Source: Vreelandella olivaria
GTDB taxonomy: Bacteria; Pseudomonadota; Gammaproteobacteria; Pseudomonadales; Halomonadaceae
Length of the DNA: 64,000 nt
Direction of reading: 5' to 3'
NCBI GenBank assembly: GCA_004295565.1
Contig: AP019416.1
Coordinates: 744,001-808,000, forward strand
In this document: piece by piece, positions 48,048 through 58,473 of the stretch
How the letters are laid out: each line of letters opens with the position of its first letter
Numbering within the stretch: position 1 is the first letter of the stretch
Notes under the pieces: generated by a model
The model's database searches: none
What the model was told of the DNA's origin: nothing
The model's input: the letters and a program-made list of their open reading frames with translations, nothing else
Program-made: the position numbers and the translations under genes

Positions 48048-49883
48048 ATGAATGAACAAAAACGCCCACTAGGCATTACTGATGTCGTGCTGCGCGATGC
48101 CCATCAATCGCTATTCGCTACACGTATGCGGCTGGACGATATGCTGCCGATCGCCGAAAAACTGGATCGCGTTGGCTATTGGTCGCTGGAAACCTGGGGT
48201 GGGGCCACTTATGACGCCTGTATCCGCTATTTGGGCGAAGATCCGTGGGAGCGCATTCGTGCATTAAAAGAGGCTATGCCCAATACGCCTCAGGCCATGT
48301 TGCTACGTGGTCAGAACCTGCTGGGCTACCGCCACTACGCCGATGACGTTGTCGATAAGTTTGTCGAGCGGGCGAAAACCAACGGTGTTGACGTTTTTCG
48401 CGTCTTTGATGCCATGAACGACCCGCGTAATCTTGAGCGCGCCATTCAGGCAGTGCGTAACGTGGAAGGCCATGCCCAGGGCACGATTTCTTACACCGTG
48501 AGCCCGGTACATACCCTGGATAGCTGGGTCGATCTCGCTAAAACCATTGCCGGTTTGGGCGCGGATTCATTGGCTATCAAGGATATGGCGGGGCTATTGA
48601 CGCCCTATACGGCGTTTGATTTGGTCTCCCGGCTCAAGAAAGAGCTATCGATTCCGGTGCATTTACATTGCCATGCCACCACCGGCCTCTCAACGTCGAC
48701 TATTTTGAAAGCGGTAGAAGCGGGCATCGATAACGTCGATACCTCGATCTCATCCATGTCGATGACCTATGGTCACAGTCCCACCGAATCCGTGGTGGCA
48801 ATGCTGAAAGATACCGGCCGGGATACCGGTCTGGATCTTGAACTGCTGGAGGATATCGCCGGCTACTTCCGTGAAGTGCGTAAGAAGTACGCTGCCTTTG
48901 AAGGCTCGCTGCGCGGTATTGATTCGCGCATCCTGATTGCTCAGGTGCCGGGCGGCATGCTGACAAACATGGAAGGCCAGCTCAAAGAGCAGGGCGCGGG
49001 CGATAAGCTGGACGACGTGCTCAGCGAGATCCCCCGCGTACGCGAGGATCTTGGCTTTATCCCGTTGGTCACACCCACCTCGCAAATCGTCGGCACCCAG
49101 GCGGTGATGAACGTGATGATGGGCGAGCGCTACAAGTCGATTTCCAAGGAAGTCCAGGCGCTGCTCAAAGGTGAGTATGGCGCTGCCCCCGCGCCCTTTA
49201 ACGCCGAGCTGCAAAAGCGCGTGTTGGAAGGCGGCGAGCCGATTACCTGTCGTCCGGCGGATAACCTGTCGCCGGAAATGGATAGATTGGCCGCCGAGCT
49301 CAAAGAGAAGGCCAGCGCTGAGGGTATCCGCTTGGCGGAAGGTAAGCGCGAAGTGGATGACGTGCTGACCTACGCGCTATTTCCGCAGATCGGTTTGAAA
49401 TTCCTTAAAAACCGCGACAATCCAGACGCTTTTGAGCCTGTTCCTCAAGCAGCTGAAGCCAGCGCAGAGAAGGCACCCGTCAAGGCGGAAAGCAACACGC
49501 CGGTCGCAAGCCAAGGCCCGGAAACCTACACCGTTAAGCTCAACGGCAAAGCCTTCGTAGTGGAGGTTTCTGAAGGTGGTGAGCTGGGCGAAGTGCAGGA
49601 GCAAACGGCATCTGGTACAGCGTCGGCACAGCCATCCTCTAGCGAAGCGCCTGCGCCGAGCGGTGGCGGTAGTGGAGAAAGCATCGATGCGCCGCTGGCA
49701 GGCAATATCTTCAAGGTTAATGTTCGCCCTGGCGACAGCGTCGCAGAAGGTGACGTGGTGATCATCCTGGAAGCGATGAAAATGGAAACCGAAGTGCGTG
49801 CCAGCAGCGCAGGCACTGTGTCAAAGGTTAACGTCAGCGAAGGCGATAGCGTTGCCGTAGGCGACACGCTGATCGAGCTCTAA
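48048..49883 (+). CDS. oadA: Oxaloacetate decarboxylase alpha subunit (biotin)
   Basis: 611 residues, no frameshift. The N-terminal carboxyltransferase domain (about 1-270) has the metal-binding [18 protein letters not shown] start and [19 protein letters not shown] association domain follows. After an alanine/proline/serine/glycine-rich flexible linker (about 460-550), the biotinyl domain carries the biotinylated lysine in the EAMKMET motif (about residue 576). It transfers the C4 carboxyl of oxaloacetate to biotin, giving pyruvate, and OadB then releases CO2 and exports sodium. This suits a halophile with sodium bioenergetics. Confidence 0.95.
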   Translation: MNEQKRPLGITDVVLRDAHQSLFATRMRLDDMLPIAEKLDRVGYWSLETWGGATYDACIRYLGEDPWERIRALKEAMPNTPQAMLLRGQNLLGYRHYADDVVDKFVERAKTNGVDVFRVFDAMNDPRNLERAIQAVRNVEGHAQGTISYTVSPVHTLDSWVDLAKTIAGLGADSLAIKDMAGLLTPYTAFDLVSRLKKELSIPVHLHCHATTGLSTSTILKAVEAGIDNVDTSISSMSMTYGHSPTESVVAMLKDTGRDTGLDLELLEDIAGYFREVRKKYAAFEGSLRGIDSRILIAQVPGGMLTNMEGQLKEQGAGDKLDDVLSEIPRVREDLGFIPLVTPTSQIVGTQAVMNVMMGERYKSISKEVQALLKGEYGAAPAPFNAELQKRVLEGGEPITCRPADNLSPEMDRLAAELKEKASAEGIRLAEGKREVDDVLTYALFPQIGLKFLKNRDNPDAFEPVPQAAEASAEKAPVKAESNTPVASQGPETYTVKLNGKAFVVEVSEGGELGEVQEQTASGTASAQPSSSEAPAPSGGGSGESIDAPLAGNIFKVNVRPGDSVAEGDVVIILEAMKMETEVRASSAGTVSKVNVSEGDSVAVGDTLIEL

Positions 49884-49908
49884 GGGCCCCGGTAATGGAT
49901 AAAAAGTA

Positions 49909-51228
49909 ATGGATAAATTAGTAACGTTATGGGAAGGCTCGGGGCTGTACAACCTGGAGCTTGGCCAAGCGGTGATGATGGGGGTGGGGCTACTGCTGCT
50001 CTACCTGGCCATCTATAAGAAGTTTGAGCCACTGCTGCTGGTGCCGATTGGTTTTGGCGGTATTTTGGCCAACATCCCCGAAGCGGGGCTGGCGATTTCA
50101 GCGCTCGACCAAGCGATCGAGGTGGCGAAACCTGCCGTGCTACAGCAAATGGCGGCAGCGCTAGGCGCGACGCTGGATCCACTAGCAAATGCGGAAGCCT
50201 GGCGGGAATCGCTAAAAGCGCTTGCCCACGATGGTGTTGCGCCGGATCAACTGCGTGCCGCGCGTGACATTGCCGTGGGCTCCGGCTACAGCGATGGCAT
50301 GCTCTACAGCTTCTATAAAGTCGCGATTGGCTCGGGTATTGCCCCGCTGATTATCTTTATGGGCGTGGGCGCCATGACGGACTTCGGCCCGCTGCTGGCC
50401 AACCCGCGCACGCTGTTTTTAGGCGCGGCCGCGCAGTTTGGTATTTTGCCACCCTGTTTGGCGCTGTAGCGTTAAGCTCGATGGGGATCATGGATTTCTC
50501 GCTGAACCAGGCCGCCGCTATTGGTATTATTGGCGGCGCTGATGGCCCGACCTCCATCTATGTCTCCAGCGTGCTGGCACCGGAACTGCTGGGGGCTATC
50601 GCCGTGGCCGCCTACGCCTATATGGCGTTGGTGCCGCTGATTCAGCCGCCGATTATGCGCCTTTTGACCACCCAGAAAGAGCGTCAAATCAAGATGACGC
50701 AGCTGCGGCCGGTCTCGAAACTGGAAAAGATTGTCTTTCCATTGGTGCTGCTGATTCTGGTGGCGCTGTTTCTGCCCGATGCAGCTCCGCTGTTGGGGAT
50801 GTTCTGCTTCGGTAATTTGATGCGTGAATGTGGCGTGGTCGAACGTTTATCAGATACCGCGCAAAACGCCCTGATCAATATCGTTACGATAATCCTCGGC
50901 CTGTCGGTGGGCTCCAAGCTGATGGCCGAGAGTTTCCTCGTTTGAGACGCTGGGGATATTAGGCCTGGGCATTGTCGCCTTTGGCATCGGCACGGCTGCC
51001 GGGGTGCTGATGGCCAAGCTGATGAATCTGGTGAGCAAAATGCCCATCAACCCCTTGATCGGTGCTGCGGGCGTTTCCGCCGTACCTATGGCGGCGCGGG
51101 TGGCGAACAAGGTGGGGTTGGAGTCCAATCCGCATAACTTCCTGCTGATGCACGCAATGGGCCCCAATGTGGCGGGGGTCATTGGTTCGGCAGTCGCGGC
51201 CGGGGTAATGATTAAATACCTGGGTTAA
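49909..51228 (+). CDS. oadB: Oxaloacetate decarboxylase beta subunit, sodium pump (two indels)
   Basis: Integral membrane carboxybiotin decarboxylase coupling decarboxylation to sodium export, about 440 residues after repair. Family motifs are [20 protein letters not shown], the conserved aspartate region [16 protein letters not shown] (sodium and proton binding), and [19 protein letters not shown] with [18 protein letters not shown] near the end. A T is lost from the run near 50446, and two bases of a CTCT repeat are lost near 50938, together one codon, so start and end share a frame. It is followed by a hairpin terminator at 51250. Confidence 0.92.
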
Positions 51229-51249
51229 CGTTGAACGAGTGAATGAATA

Positions 51250-51290
51250 CGCGCGGCGTACTGGCACTTGCAGTATGTCGCGTTTTTTTG
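51250..51290 (+). terminator. Terminator of oadGAB
   Basis: ACGCG-cggc-GTACTG pairs with CAGTA-tgt-CGCGT, with small internal mismatches, followed by seven T. Confidence 0.75.
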
Positions 51291-51312
51291 GTGGGCTATT
51301 CCGACGGGCTAT

Positions 51313-51930
51313 CTAGTTAGTGAGAATATCGATAGCGTTCTTCAAGCGGTTTTCTAACGGAGCAAGGTCAAGCGGGCAGTCCCTTGGCCAGCCAATGGTT
51401 AGACGCACGCCATCAGCATCGTAGTCGGCTTGTTCAATAGGGACATCGCGCTCTTCACACCAGGCGCGGGCAATTGCTTCATTGGCAAAGGTGAGGCGCA
51501 GAGTGTAACTATCGCGCTCAACGACTTCCCGGGTAGGCAGCGTCTCAAGGGCATGGCTAACCGCCTGAGCGTAAGCGCGGGCTAAACCGCCGGTGCCGAG
51601 CTTGGTGCCACCAAAATAACGAATGACCACACAACCGATCTGGCCTAGTTGGCTGCCCTGGAGCACCTGATACATGGGTCGGCCAGCGGTGCCGCCAGGC
51701 TCGCCGTCATCGGAAAAGCCAATCAGGTTTTGCTCGCCGGGTGGCCCGGCAATGTAAGCAGTGCAGTGGTGGCTGGCAGTAGGGTGTGCATTTTTCGCCG
51801 CAGTCAGCAGGTGGGTGAATGCATCGATATCAGGGGCGTGGCACATCCAGGTGATAAATTGGCTTTTTTCGACTTCGATGTCGGCCGTATGCCATGACCC
51901 AATGGGTAGCTCGGGAACCCGATAGCGCAT
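51313..51930 (-). CDS. yigZ: IMPACT/YigZ family protein
   Basis: 205 residues, UPF0029 family. The N-terminal IMPACT domain has the family pattern EKSQFITWMCH, GFSDDGEPGGTAGRPMYQVL and VVIRYFGGTKLGTGGLARAY. A smaller C-terminal DUF1949-like ferredoxin fold follows. Bacterial members are linked to translation and proline-peptide processing, but the activity is not settled. It overlaps the upstream S24-like gene by one base (TAATG), so the two are cotranscribed and yigZ should share its SOS-type control here. Confidence 0.9.
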   Translation of the reverse strand: MRYRVPELPIGSWHTADIEVEKSQFITWMCHAPDIDAFTHLLTAAKNAHPTASHHCTAYIAGPPGEQNLIGFSDDGEPGGTAGRPMYQVLQGSQLGQIGCVVIRYFGGTKLGTGGLARAYAQAVSHALETLPTREVVERDSYTLRLTFANEAIARAWCEERDVPIEQADYDADGVRLTIGWPRDCPLDLAPLENRLKNAIDILTN

Positions 51931-52334
51931 TAATGCTCCGTGAAGGTAGGCTCACTTTTCAAATGAGCGCTGGGATGTGGTTCGACGCCCATCACCATAC
52001 CGAGTACCTGAATATCCCGGTTATGCAAAAACAGCGCTGGCTGCAATGTATCCTCTGGCCATAACTCTACGCCAAAGCGGCTGATAGAGAGCTGCCTCAA
52101 GGCAATCGTTTGCTGGTTAATTTCGGCAACGGCGGTTTCTGTCTGGGTATCGTGTTGATAGCGACGGATAATAATGACATCGCCATCGAACAAGTTGCAA
52201 TCGCGCAGTGCATTGCCGCGCACTTTGAGTGCATAGGTGTTGCGTCGGGTAACGCTAGGGGTCATGGCGTAAGGGCGCGGAGCGGGTTGTCTGCGGGCGA
52301 ACGTAGTCGTAGGTGTTGTCATCGATAGGGTCAT
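51930..52334 (-). CDS. LexA/UmuD-like S24 protein lacking the catalytic dyad
   Basis: 134 residues, UmuD-sized, without a helix-turn-helix. The LexA C-terminal fold is recognisable: KVRGNALRDCNLFDGDVIII corresponds to the LexA serine region, VAEINQQTIALRQL to the lysine strand, then VELWPED and VLGMVMGVEP. The serine position is alanine (A42) and the lysine position arginine (R80), so self-cleavage is not expected. No umuC is nearby. Two LexA-type boxes lie in its promoter. The start at 52334 has GGAG upstream. It could be an inactive UmuD-like partner for a polymerase or RecA, but function is unknown. Confidence 0.8.
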   Translation of the reverse strand: MTLSMTTPTTTFARRQPAPRPYAMTPSVTRRNTYALKVRGNALRDCNLFDGDVIIIRRYQHDTQTETAVAEINQQTIALRQLSISRFGVELWPEDTLQPALFLHNRDIQVLGMVMGVEPHPSAHLKSEPTFTEH

Positions 52335-52351
52335 TGGGAAATCTCCATTGC

Positions 52352-52367
52352 ATGTTCTTTCATACAG
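52352..52367 (-). promoter_or_regulatory. LexA-like box, proximal, upstream of the S24-like gene
   Basis: On the minus strand CTGTATGAAAGAACAT: CTG-N10-CAT, one base from the CTG-N10-CAG core. It lies 18 bases before the start codon. Confidence 0.55.
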
Positions 52368-52384
52368 TGGTTTTTATTGTAGAC

Positions 52385-52400
52385 CTGTTTTTGCATACAG
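52385..52400 (-). promoter_or_regulatory. LexA box, distal, upstream of the S24-like gene
   Basis: On the minus strand CTGTATGCAAAAACAG, a full CTG-N10-CAG SOS box, centred 33 bases from the proximal box. It may also affect the divergent ccm operon. Confidence 0.75.
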
Positions 52401-52531
52401 TGCTAGCGATAATTGGTCTAACGACATATTGATTGAGGTCACGCTGCGACCCAGCGCCGCATTGTGTGAGTGGCGAGAAAGGGCCTTTACGTGTAGAGTT
52501 CGACGCGAAATCAATATGCCAGGAGAGACGC

Positions 52532-53151
52532 TTGAGCCTGTGTCTACAAGCCCGACAACTTGCCTGTGAGCGCGACGACCGCTGGCTGTTTCAAGGGTTG
52601 GATCTGGAGGTTCGCAGCGGTGAGATAGTGCGAATTGAAGGGCCCAATGGCAGTGGTAAAACCAGCCTTTTGAAAATTCTCTCCGGGCAGCTCAGCGACT
52701 ACCAGGGCGAACTGTTCTGGAATGGCGCTGCGATGAACGAGGCACGCGAACATTTCCTGGCGAATTTGCTCTATTTAGGGCATGCGCCGGGCGTTAAGTC
52801 AGGGCTTTCCCCGTTAGAAAATTTAGCCTGGTATCAGGCGTTAAGCGGGGAAGGAGGGCATGAAGAGCAGCGCTTGGAAGCCCTTGAACGGGTTGGGTTG
52901 GCAGGCTTTGAAGACGTGCCCGCAGGGCAGCTGTCGGCAGGCCAACAGCGCCGTGTTGCCCTGGCGCGCTTAACGTTAACGCCGCGCGCCCTCTGGGTAC
53001 TGGATGAACCTTTTACCGCGATTGATCGCCATGGCGTCGCTGATCTAGAGAAGCAGCTGGTTGCCCACGCTCAGGCGGGGGCTGCGTGCTGGTAACGACA
53101 CACCACGAGTTAACCGCTTCACCGTTGCTCAGACGGATATCCCTAGGGTAG
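52532..53151 (+). CDS. ccmA: Cytochrome c biogenesis ATP-binding protein CcmA (frameshifted near 53080)
   Basis: ABC ATPase of the haem-handling CcmABCD complex, about 206 residues. Walker A is GPNGSGKTS (residues 39-47), signature LSAGQQRRVALAR, and Walker B ALWVLDEPFTAID. The start is taken as TTG 52532, with AGGAG at the right distance and the conserved N-terminus SLCLQARQLACERDDR; upstream in-frame codons lack a ribosome site. One G is lost from the run near 53080. With it the protein continues through VLVTTHHELT to TAG 53149-53151. It powers release of holo-CcmE from CcmCD. Confidence 0.88.
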
Positions 53152-53264
53152 AGGAGAAAGGGTTGCACAGCTCTTTGCATGGCACTTCAAATAGCTCTTC
53201 ACAAAGCTCGGAGACCAATCAACAGGTTTTAGCAGTGCCACTGCGTGAGCATAATGGTGGGTTA

Positions 53265-53933
53265 ATGACCGCAGTGAAGGCCACGCTCATGCGTGACTTA
53301 ACACTGATGCTGAGACGTCGTGGCGAAGTGCTCAACCCACTGGTGTTTTTTGCCCTGGTGATCACGCTGTTCCCGATCGCTATTTCGCCCGATCCTGAGC
53401 TGTTAGCGGTGATCGCACCGGGTTTGCTGTGGGTCGCAGCGCTGTTAGCCGCGCTGCTTTCATTAGATAGCCTGTTTCGGAGCGATTATGACGATGGCAG
53501 CCTGGAGCAGCTGCTACTGGCGCCGCAGCCGTTAGTCGCGCTGAGTTTGGCCAAAGTGGCCGTGCACTGGCTGCTGACCGGACTACCGTTGGCACTGATG
53601 GCGCCAATATTGGGTATTATGCTGGCGCTGCCAGCGGGTAGTTACGCCGTGCTGGCCCTGTCGCTGGCGCTGGGTACGGCAAGCTTGAGCTTGATTGGCG
53701 CCATCGGTTCAGCGTTAACCGTCGGCCTGGCGCGGGGCGGAGTGCTGCTATCGCTGCTGGTGCTACCGCTGTATATTCCAGTGCTCATTTTTGGCGCTGG
53801 CGCGGTGCAAGCGGCCATTTTAGGTGACGGCGTCTCTGCGCATCTGGCGATCCTGGGCGCGCTGCTCGCCGCCTCACTCATGTTGGCGCCGTGGGCGATT
53901 GCCGCATCGCTGCGCATCAGTATCAACGGTTAA
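53265..53933 (+). CDS. ccmB: Haem exporter membrane protein CcmB
   Basis: 222 residues with six hydrophobic segments, the membrane half of the CcmAB ABC module. Family stretches are RDLTLMLRRRGEVLNPLVFF, ALLSLDSLFRSDYDDGSLEQLLLAP and the final PWAIAASLRISI. ATG 53265 is selected although the open frame extends much further upstream, because the upstream part overlaps ccmA and is hydrophilic and unlike any CcmB. No frameshift. It is followed by ccmC after 14 bases. Confidence 0.9.
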   Translation: MTAVKATLMRDLTLMLRRRGEVLNPLVFFALVITLFPIAISPDPELLAVIAPGLLWVAALLAALLSLDSLFRSDYDDGSLEQLLLAPQPLVALSLAKVAVHWLLTGLPLALMAPILGIMLALPAGSYAVLALSLALGTASLSLIGAIGSALTVGLARGGVLLSLLVLPLYIPVLIFGAGAVQAAILGDGVSAHLAILGALLAASLMLAPWAIAASLRISING

Positions 53934-53947
53934 GGACAGGACACGCT

Positions 53948-54698
53948 ATGTGGGCCTTTATACATAAGCTGGGATCACCCAAGTGGTTCTACGGCATTAG
54001 TGCCAAATTGCAGCCCTGGTTCTGGGCTGCGGCGGCGCTGTTGATCGTCACTGGCTCCCTGTGGGGGCTCGCGTTTGCGCCGGCGGATTACCAGCAGGGT
54101 AATAGCTTCCGGATTATTTACGTTCATGTGCCAGCGGCCTTTTTAGCTCAGTCTATTTTTATCGCCATGGCGGTTTCCGGTCTGGTGTTTATGGTCTGGA
54201 AAATCAAAGTCGCTGATATGGCGGCGGCGGTAATGGCGCCTCTTGGCGCGGCGATGACCTTTGTGGCGCTATTTTCCGGCGCCGTATGGGGCGTGCCCAC
54301 CTGGGGAACCTGGTGGATGTGGGATGCACGGCTAACCTCCATGCTGATTCTACTGTTCTTGTACTTGGGCGTGATTGCCCTGCGCGGGGCGTTTACCAGC
54401 CGTGATAGCGCCTCACGGGCAGCTTCGGTGCTGGCCATGGTGGGGTGATCAATATCCCGATCATTAAATACTCAGTGGACTGGTGGTACACCCTGCACCA
54501 ACCTGCTTCCTTTACCCTGACCTCGCGCCCGGCAATGCCCACCGAAATGTGGCTGCCGTTAGTCATTATGGTGCTGGGTTTTTACAGTTTTTTATTGCCT
54601 TAACGCTGATGCGTACGCGCAGCGAGATTCTTCGCCGCGAAGCTAACAAGCGCTGGGTACAGGATCTGGTCAACGGCCAGGTCGAGGAGGCTCGCTAA
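53948..54698 (+). CDS. ccmC: Haem lyase-like protein CcmC (two losses)
   Basis: About 250 residues, six transmembrane helices. It places haem on CcmE. The tryptophan-rich WWD motif is present ([16 protein letters not shown]), flanked by periplasmic histidines (VHVP and LHQP). A G is lost near 54444 and a T near 54592. Restoring them gives the continuous [16 protein letters not shown] and [15 protein letters not shown] segments to the TAA at 54696-54698. It overlaps ccmD in TAATG. Confidence 0.92.
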
Positions 54699-54888
54699 TG
54701 GCATTTGACTCATTTGCCGAATTTCTCGCCATGGGTGGCCACGCGCCTTATGTATGGTCTGCCTGGGGGTGACTGCGCTGCTGCTGCTCGCCACCGTTTG
54801 GCATGCGCGTGCTGAACAGCGTCAACTGCTCAAAGGCTTGAAACGCCGCGCAAGACGCGCCAACAGCGCCAGGGGGAACGCCCAATGA
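54698..54888 (+). CDS. ccmD: Haem exporter protein CcmD (frameshifted near 54768)
   Basis: Short single-helix protein of about 63 residues that helps release holo-CcmE from CcmC. The typical start with FLAMGGHAPYVWSAWG and a transmembrane helix is followed by a basic tail (KGLKRRARRANS). A G lost from the GGGGGG run near 54768 creates a false stop after WG. Too short and broken to stand out alone, but its position between ccmC and ccmE and the MGGHAPYVW motif are decisive. It overlaps ccmE in ATGA. Confidence 0.9.
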
Positions 54889-55391
54889 CACCGAAACGTA
54901 AGCAGAAACTCTTTGTTATCCTTGGCCTGGTCTCGCTGGCTGCGATTGCGGTGGGCTGACCCTTTACGCGCTGCGCTCTAACATCAATCTGTTTTTTAGC
55001 CCGGTGCAGATCGCCCAGGGCGATGCGCCCATGGAGCGGCAGATTCGCGCTGGCGGCATGGTAAGGAGGGCTCGGTATCCCGGGATCCCGAGAGCCTGGA
55101 CGTCGAGTTTACCGTGACCGATTACGTCGATGACCTGCAGGTCTACTACAGTGGCATCCTGCCCGACCTGTTCCGTGAAGGCCAAGGCGTGGTGGTGGTC
55201 GGTGAACTTCAGGCCGACGGGCGTTTGTACGCCGATAAGGTGCTTGCCCGCCACGATGAAAATTATATGCCCCCGAAGTGGCCCAGGCGCTTGAAGAGGC
55301 GGGCTATTCGCCTGCCGATTACCAGGCCAAAGCTGCCGAGGTAGGTAAGCGCCTGGATGAAGAGGGCGTTCCCCAGGCAAGCGAATACTAG
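54885..55391 (+). CDS. ccmE: Periplasmic haem chaperone CcmE (three losses)
   Basis: About 169 residues. A membrane-anchored OB-fold protein that carries haem covalently through a histidine to the CcmFH lyase. The N-terminal anchor reads [19 protein letters not shown]. The OB-fold has [44 protein letters not shown] and the haem-binding [13 protein letters not shown], with the histidine in HxxxY form. Single-base losses at about 54958, 55061 and 55276 cut the raw sequence into short pieces; together they give a continuous protein. It lies between ccmD and ccmF. Confidence 0.9.
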
Positions 55392-55470
55392 TACCAGCAG
55401 AATTTAGTACACCAAAACAGTAAAACCAGGGTTAGGCTTTTTTACCAAATAAGCCCCAAGCGGAGCACAC

Positions 55471-57488
55471 ATGCTTATCAAACTGATCCCTGAAATTGGC
55501 CACTTTGCCCTCATCATCGCACTGCTAATGGCGGCGGTGCAGGCGGTGATGCCGCTGGCCGGTGCGGCGACTCGGCGCCCACTGTGGATGGCCTACGGCC
55601 AGCCCATGGCCGTGGGGCAGTTTGTGTTTATTGCCATTGCCTACGCCTGTTTGACCGCCAGCTATATGCTCGATGACTTTAGCGTGGCCAACGTGGCCAA
55701 TAACTCAAACTCGCTGCTGCCCTGGTACTACAAGTTCAGCGCCGTGTGGGGCAACCACGAAGGCTCAGTACTGCTGTGGAGCTTTATGCTGGCGGGCTGG
55801 GGCTTTGCGGCCAGCCTATTCACCGGCAACCTGCCGCGGGATATGGTCGCGCGGGTCATGGGCGTGATGGGCATGGTTTGCGTCGGCTTCTTGCTGTTTA
55901 TTCTGATCACCTCGAACCCCTTCGAGCGGCTGCTACCCGATATGCCCCGCGACGGCGCCGACCTTAACCCGTTGTTGCAAGACTTCGGGTTGATCGTGCA
56001 TCCGCCGATGCTCTACATGGGCTATGTGGGGTTTTCCGTGGTGTTTGCGTTTGCCATCGCGGCGCTCATGGGCGGGCGTTTGGACGCCGCCTGGACGCGC
56101 TGGGCAAGACCCTGGACGAACCTGGCCTGGGCGTTTCTGACCGTGGGCATTGCGTTGGGCAGCTGGTGGGCCTATTACGAGCTTGGCTGGGGCGGCTGGT
56201 GGTTCTGGGATCCGGTCGAAAATGCGTCGCTACTGCCCTGGCTGACGGGCACCGCGCTAGTTCACTCGCTGGCAGTCACCGAAAACGTGGCTCGTTTAAA
56301 AGCTGGACCGTGCTGCTGGCGATCTCGACCTTCTCGCTGTCGCTGATGGGCACCTTCCTGGTGCGCTCCGGGGTGCTGACCTCGGTGCATGCGTTTGCCA
56401 ACGATCCCGCACGCGGCTTTTTTATCCTCATGCTGCTGGCGATTACGGTCACGCTTTCGCTACTGGTGTTTGCCCTACGCGCGCCGCGGGTGAGTCATAA
56501 GGTCGGTTTTAACTGGCTCTCCCGGGATGCACTGCTGCTGGTCAATAATATCTTTCTGGTGATTATGACCGTCACCGTGCTGCTGGGTACCGTCTATCCG
56601 CTCATCCTGGACTCTCTGGGGCTGGGCAAAATCAGCGTGGGCCCGCCCTACTTTAACGCCCTGTTCGTGCCGCTCACCGTGGTGATGTGTATCTTTATGG
56701 GGCTCGGCTCAGTCACACGCTGGAAAAGCATGGCGGCAAGGGATCTGATCCATAAACTGTGGCTGGCAGGTGTGGCCGCACTCGTACTTGGTATATTAAT
56801 GCCGTTGTTGTATCGCGGTGAATGGAACCTGTTTGTCTCGCTGGGTATCGTCGCTGCACTCTGGATTGTGCTGCCGATGGTGCGCGATGTGTTCGATAAA
56901 ACCCGCCACGCCAGCTCGTTTATCGCCGGTGTGCGTAAACTCTCCCTGGCTTACTGGGGCATGGTGTTGGGGCATATCGGCGTTGCCGTGACTATCGTTG
57001 GCGTGACGGTTGTTTCCAACTACAACATCGAGCGCAATGTACGTATGTCGCCGGGCACCACGGTGGAAGTCGCCGGCTATCAGTTCACCATGACCGAACT
57101 CACCGAGCGTCGCGGCGCTAACTTTCTGGCGGATACCTCGATTCTTCAGGTTCAGCGCGGCGATTCAGGCCGCAGCTTTACCATGCGGCCTGAAAAGCGC
57201 CTCTATCTGGCCACCGGCATGCCGATGACCCAGGTGGCGCTGCGCCCAGGGCTGTTCCGCGACCTCTATGTAGCGATGGGTGAAGACCTTGGCGATGGCA
57301 GTTGGGCGATGCGGGTACAGTATAAGCCGTTCGTCCGTTGGCTCTGGCTAGGGGCACTGCTAATGGCGTTTGGCGGTATATTGGCGGTACTCGACAAGCG
57401 CTACCGCCGCACCGCAGCCAGCCGTGAAGTGCCCAAAGTGGCCAGTCAGGGCGATAGCCAAAATAGCGCACGGGAGGCCACGGCATGA
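55471..57488 (+). CDS. ccmF: Cytochrome c haem lyase subunit CcmF (frameshifted near 56287)
   Basis: About 672 residues with some fourteen membrane helices. With CcmH it ligates haem to the CxxCH motif of apocytochromes. The WWD domain is clear ([20 protein letters not shown]), as are the histidine-bearing [11 protein letters not shown] and [14 protein letters not shown] segments. One A is lost in the GAAAAA run near 56287. Repair gives [17 protein letters not shown], the expected family sequence. It overlaps ccmG by four bases (ATGA). Confidence 0.94.
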
Positions 57489-58012
57489 AACGACGGCTAC
57501 TGCTACTGCTGCTGCCGGTGTGCTTTTTAGGTCTGGCGCTGTTCTTTTACCAAGGCCTCTCGCTGGATCCCTCCCAGCGCGACTCGGCGCTGATGGCGCG
57601 GGAGTTCCCGAGCTTTGAAGCCAGCACGCTGCGTGATGAGAATCGCCGCGTTGACCAAACGCTGTTAGAGGGTGAAGTGACCCTGGTGAACGTATGGGGC
57701 GAGTGGTGCCCCGCCTGTAAGCAGGAGATGCCACAACTGCTGGAGCTGGCTGACCGCGGCATTCGCATGGTGGGGGTCAACTACCGCGATACCCGGGAGA
57801 AAGGTATGCAGTTTCTCAGTGAATTTGGCGATCCGTTTGAGGTGAATATTTTCGACCCAGAGGGCGAGCTAGGCTTTGATCTCGGCGTCTACGGTGCGCC
57901 GGAAACCTTTCTGGTCGATGCTGATGGGGTGATCCGCTACCACCATAAAGGCTATGTATCCCCCCAGGACGTGCGCGAACGCATTCTGCCGGAGGTGGAA
58001 AAATGGCGCTAA
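57485..58012 (+). CDS. ccmG: Thiol:disulfide interchange protein CcmG/DsbE
   Basis: 175 residues: an N-terminal membrane anchor (about 5-25) and a periplasmic thioredoxin fold with the WCPAC active site in WGEWCPACKQEMPQL (about residues 76-80) and the family GVNYRD, YGAPETFLVD cis-proline region. It reduces the disulfide of apocytochrome or CcmH so that haem can be attached, using electrons from CcdA/DsbD. No frameshift. It overlaps ccmH by ten bases. Confidence 0.94.
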   Translation: MKRRLLLLLLPVCFLGLALFFYQGLSLDPSQRDSALMAREFPSFEASTLRDENRRVDQTLLEGEVTLVNVWGEWCPACKQEMPQLLELADRGIRMVGVNYRDTREKGMQFLSEFGDPFEVNIFDPEGELGFDLGVYGAPETFLVDADGVIRYHHKGYVSPQDVRERILPEVEKWR

Positions 58013-58473
58013 TGCGAACCATGGCAGCGTTACTACTGCTGGTCATAGCGTTTGGCGCAGCGGCGGGTGGTATCGAACTGCGCGAATTTGACGACCCGGT
58101 CATGGAGAAGCGCTATCACGATTTAACCGCCTCCATGCGCTGCCCGCTGTGTGAAAACCAAGCCATTAACGATTCCGACGCTCCCATTTCGGCAGATATG
58201 CGCGACCGGGTTTATCAACTGCTGCAAGACGGGCAGTCGGATATCGAAATTATCAACCATATGGTGCAGCGGTTTGGCGAATATATTCTCTATAACCCCC
58301 GTTTAGAGAGCCGTACCTATCTGCTTTGGGGCCTGCCCATCGGCCTGGTATTGCTGGGCGCTATTGTGGTCGTACTGATGATTCGCGCCCGCCGCAACGC
58401 CTCTGCTAAAGCGTTGAGCCCTGAAGAGCGCCAACGTATAGAAGCGCTGACTAACCGTAAGAGGTCTTCATGA
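58003..58473 (+). CDS. ccmH: Cytochrome c maturation protein CcmH
   Basis: 156 residues with signal peptide and a C-terminal membrane helix (about 105-127). The redox pair is in MRCPLCENQAINDSD, the LRCxxC signature of the family, followed by the three-helix bundle (QLLQDGQSDIEIINHMVQRFGEYILYNP). It holds the apocytochrome cysteines for CcmF. ATG 58003 is preferred because GGAGG lies eight bases upstream; ATG 58012 overlaps the ccmG stop. It overlaps ccmI in ATGA. Confidence 0.92.
   Translation: MALMRTMAALLLLVIAFGAAAGGIELREFDDPVMEKRYHDLTASMRCPLCENQAINDSDAPISADMRDRVYQLLQDGQSDIEIINHMVQRFGEYILYNPRLESRTYLLWGLPIGLVLLGAIVVVLMIRARRNASAKALSPEERQRIEALTNRKRSS

Noticed and set aside
53061-53264. Long N-terminal extension of ccmB
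   Set aside because: Overlaps the repaired end of ccmA and is hydrophilic; CcmB proteins start near ATG 53265.
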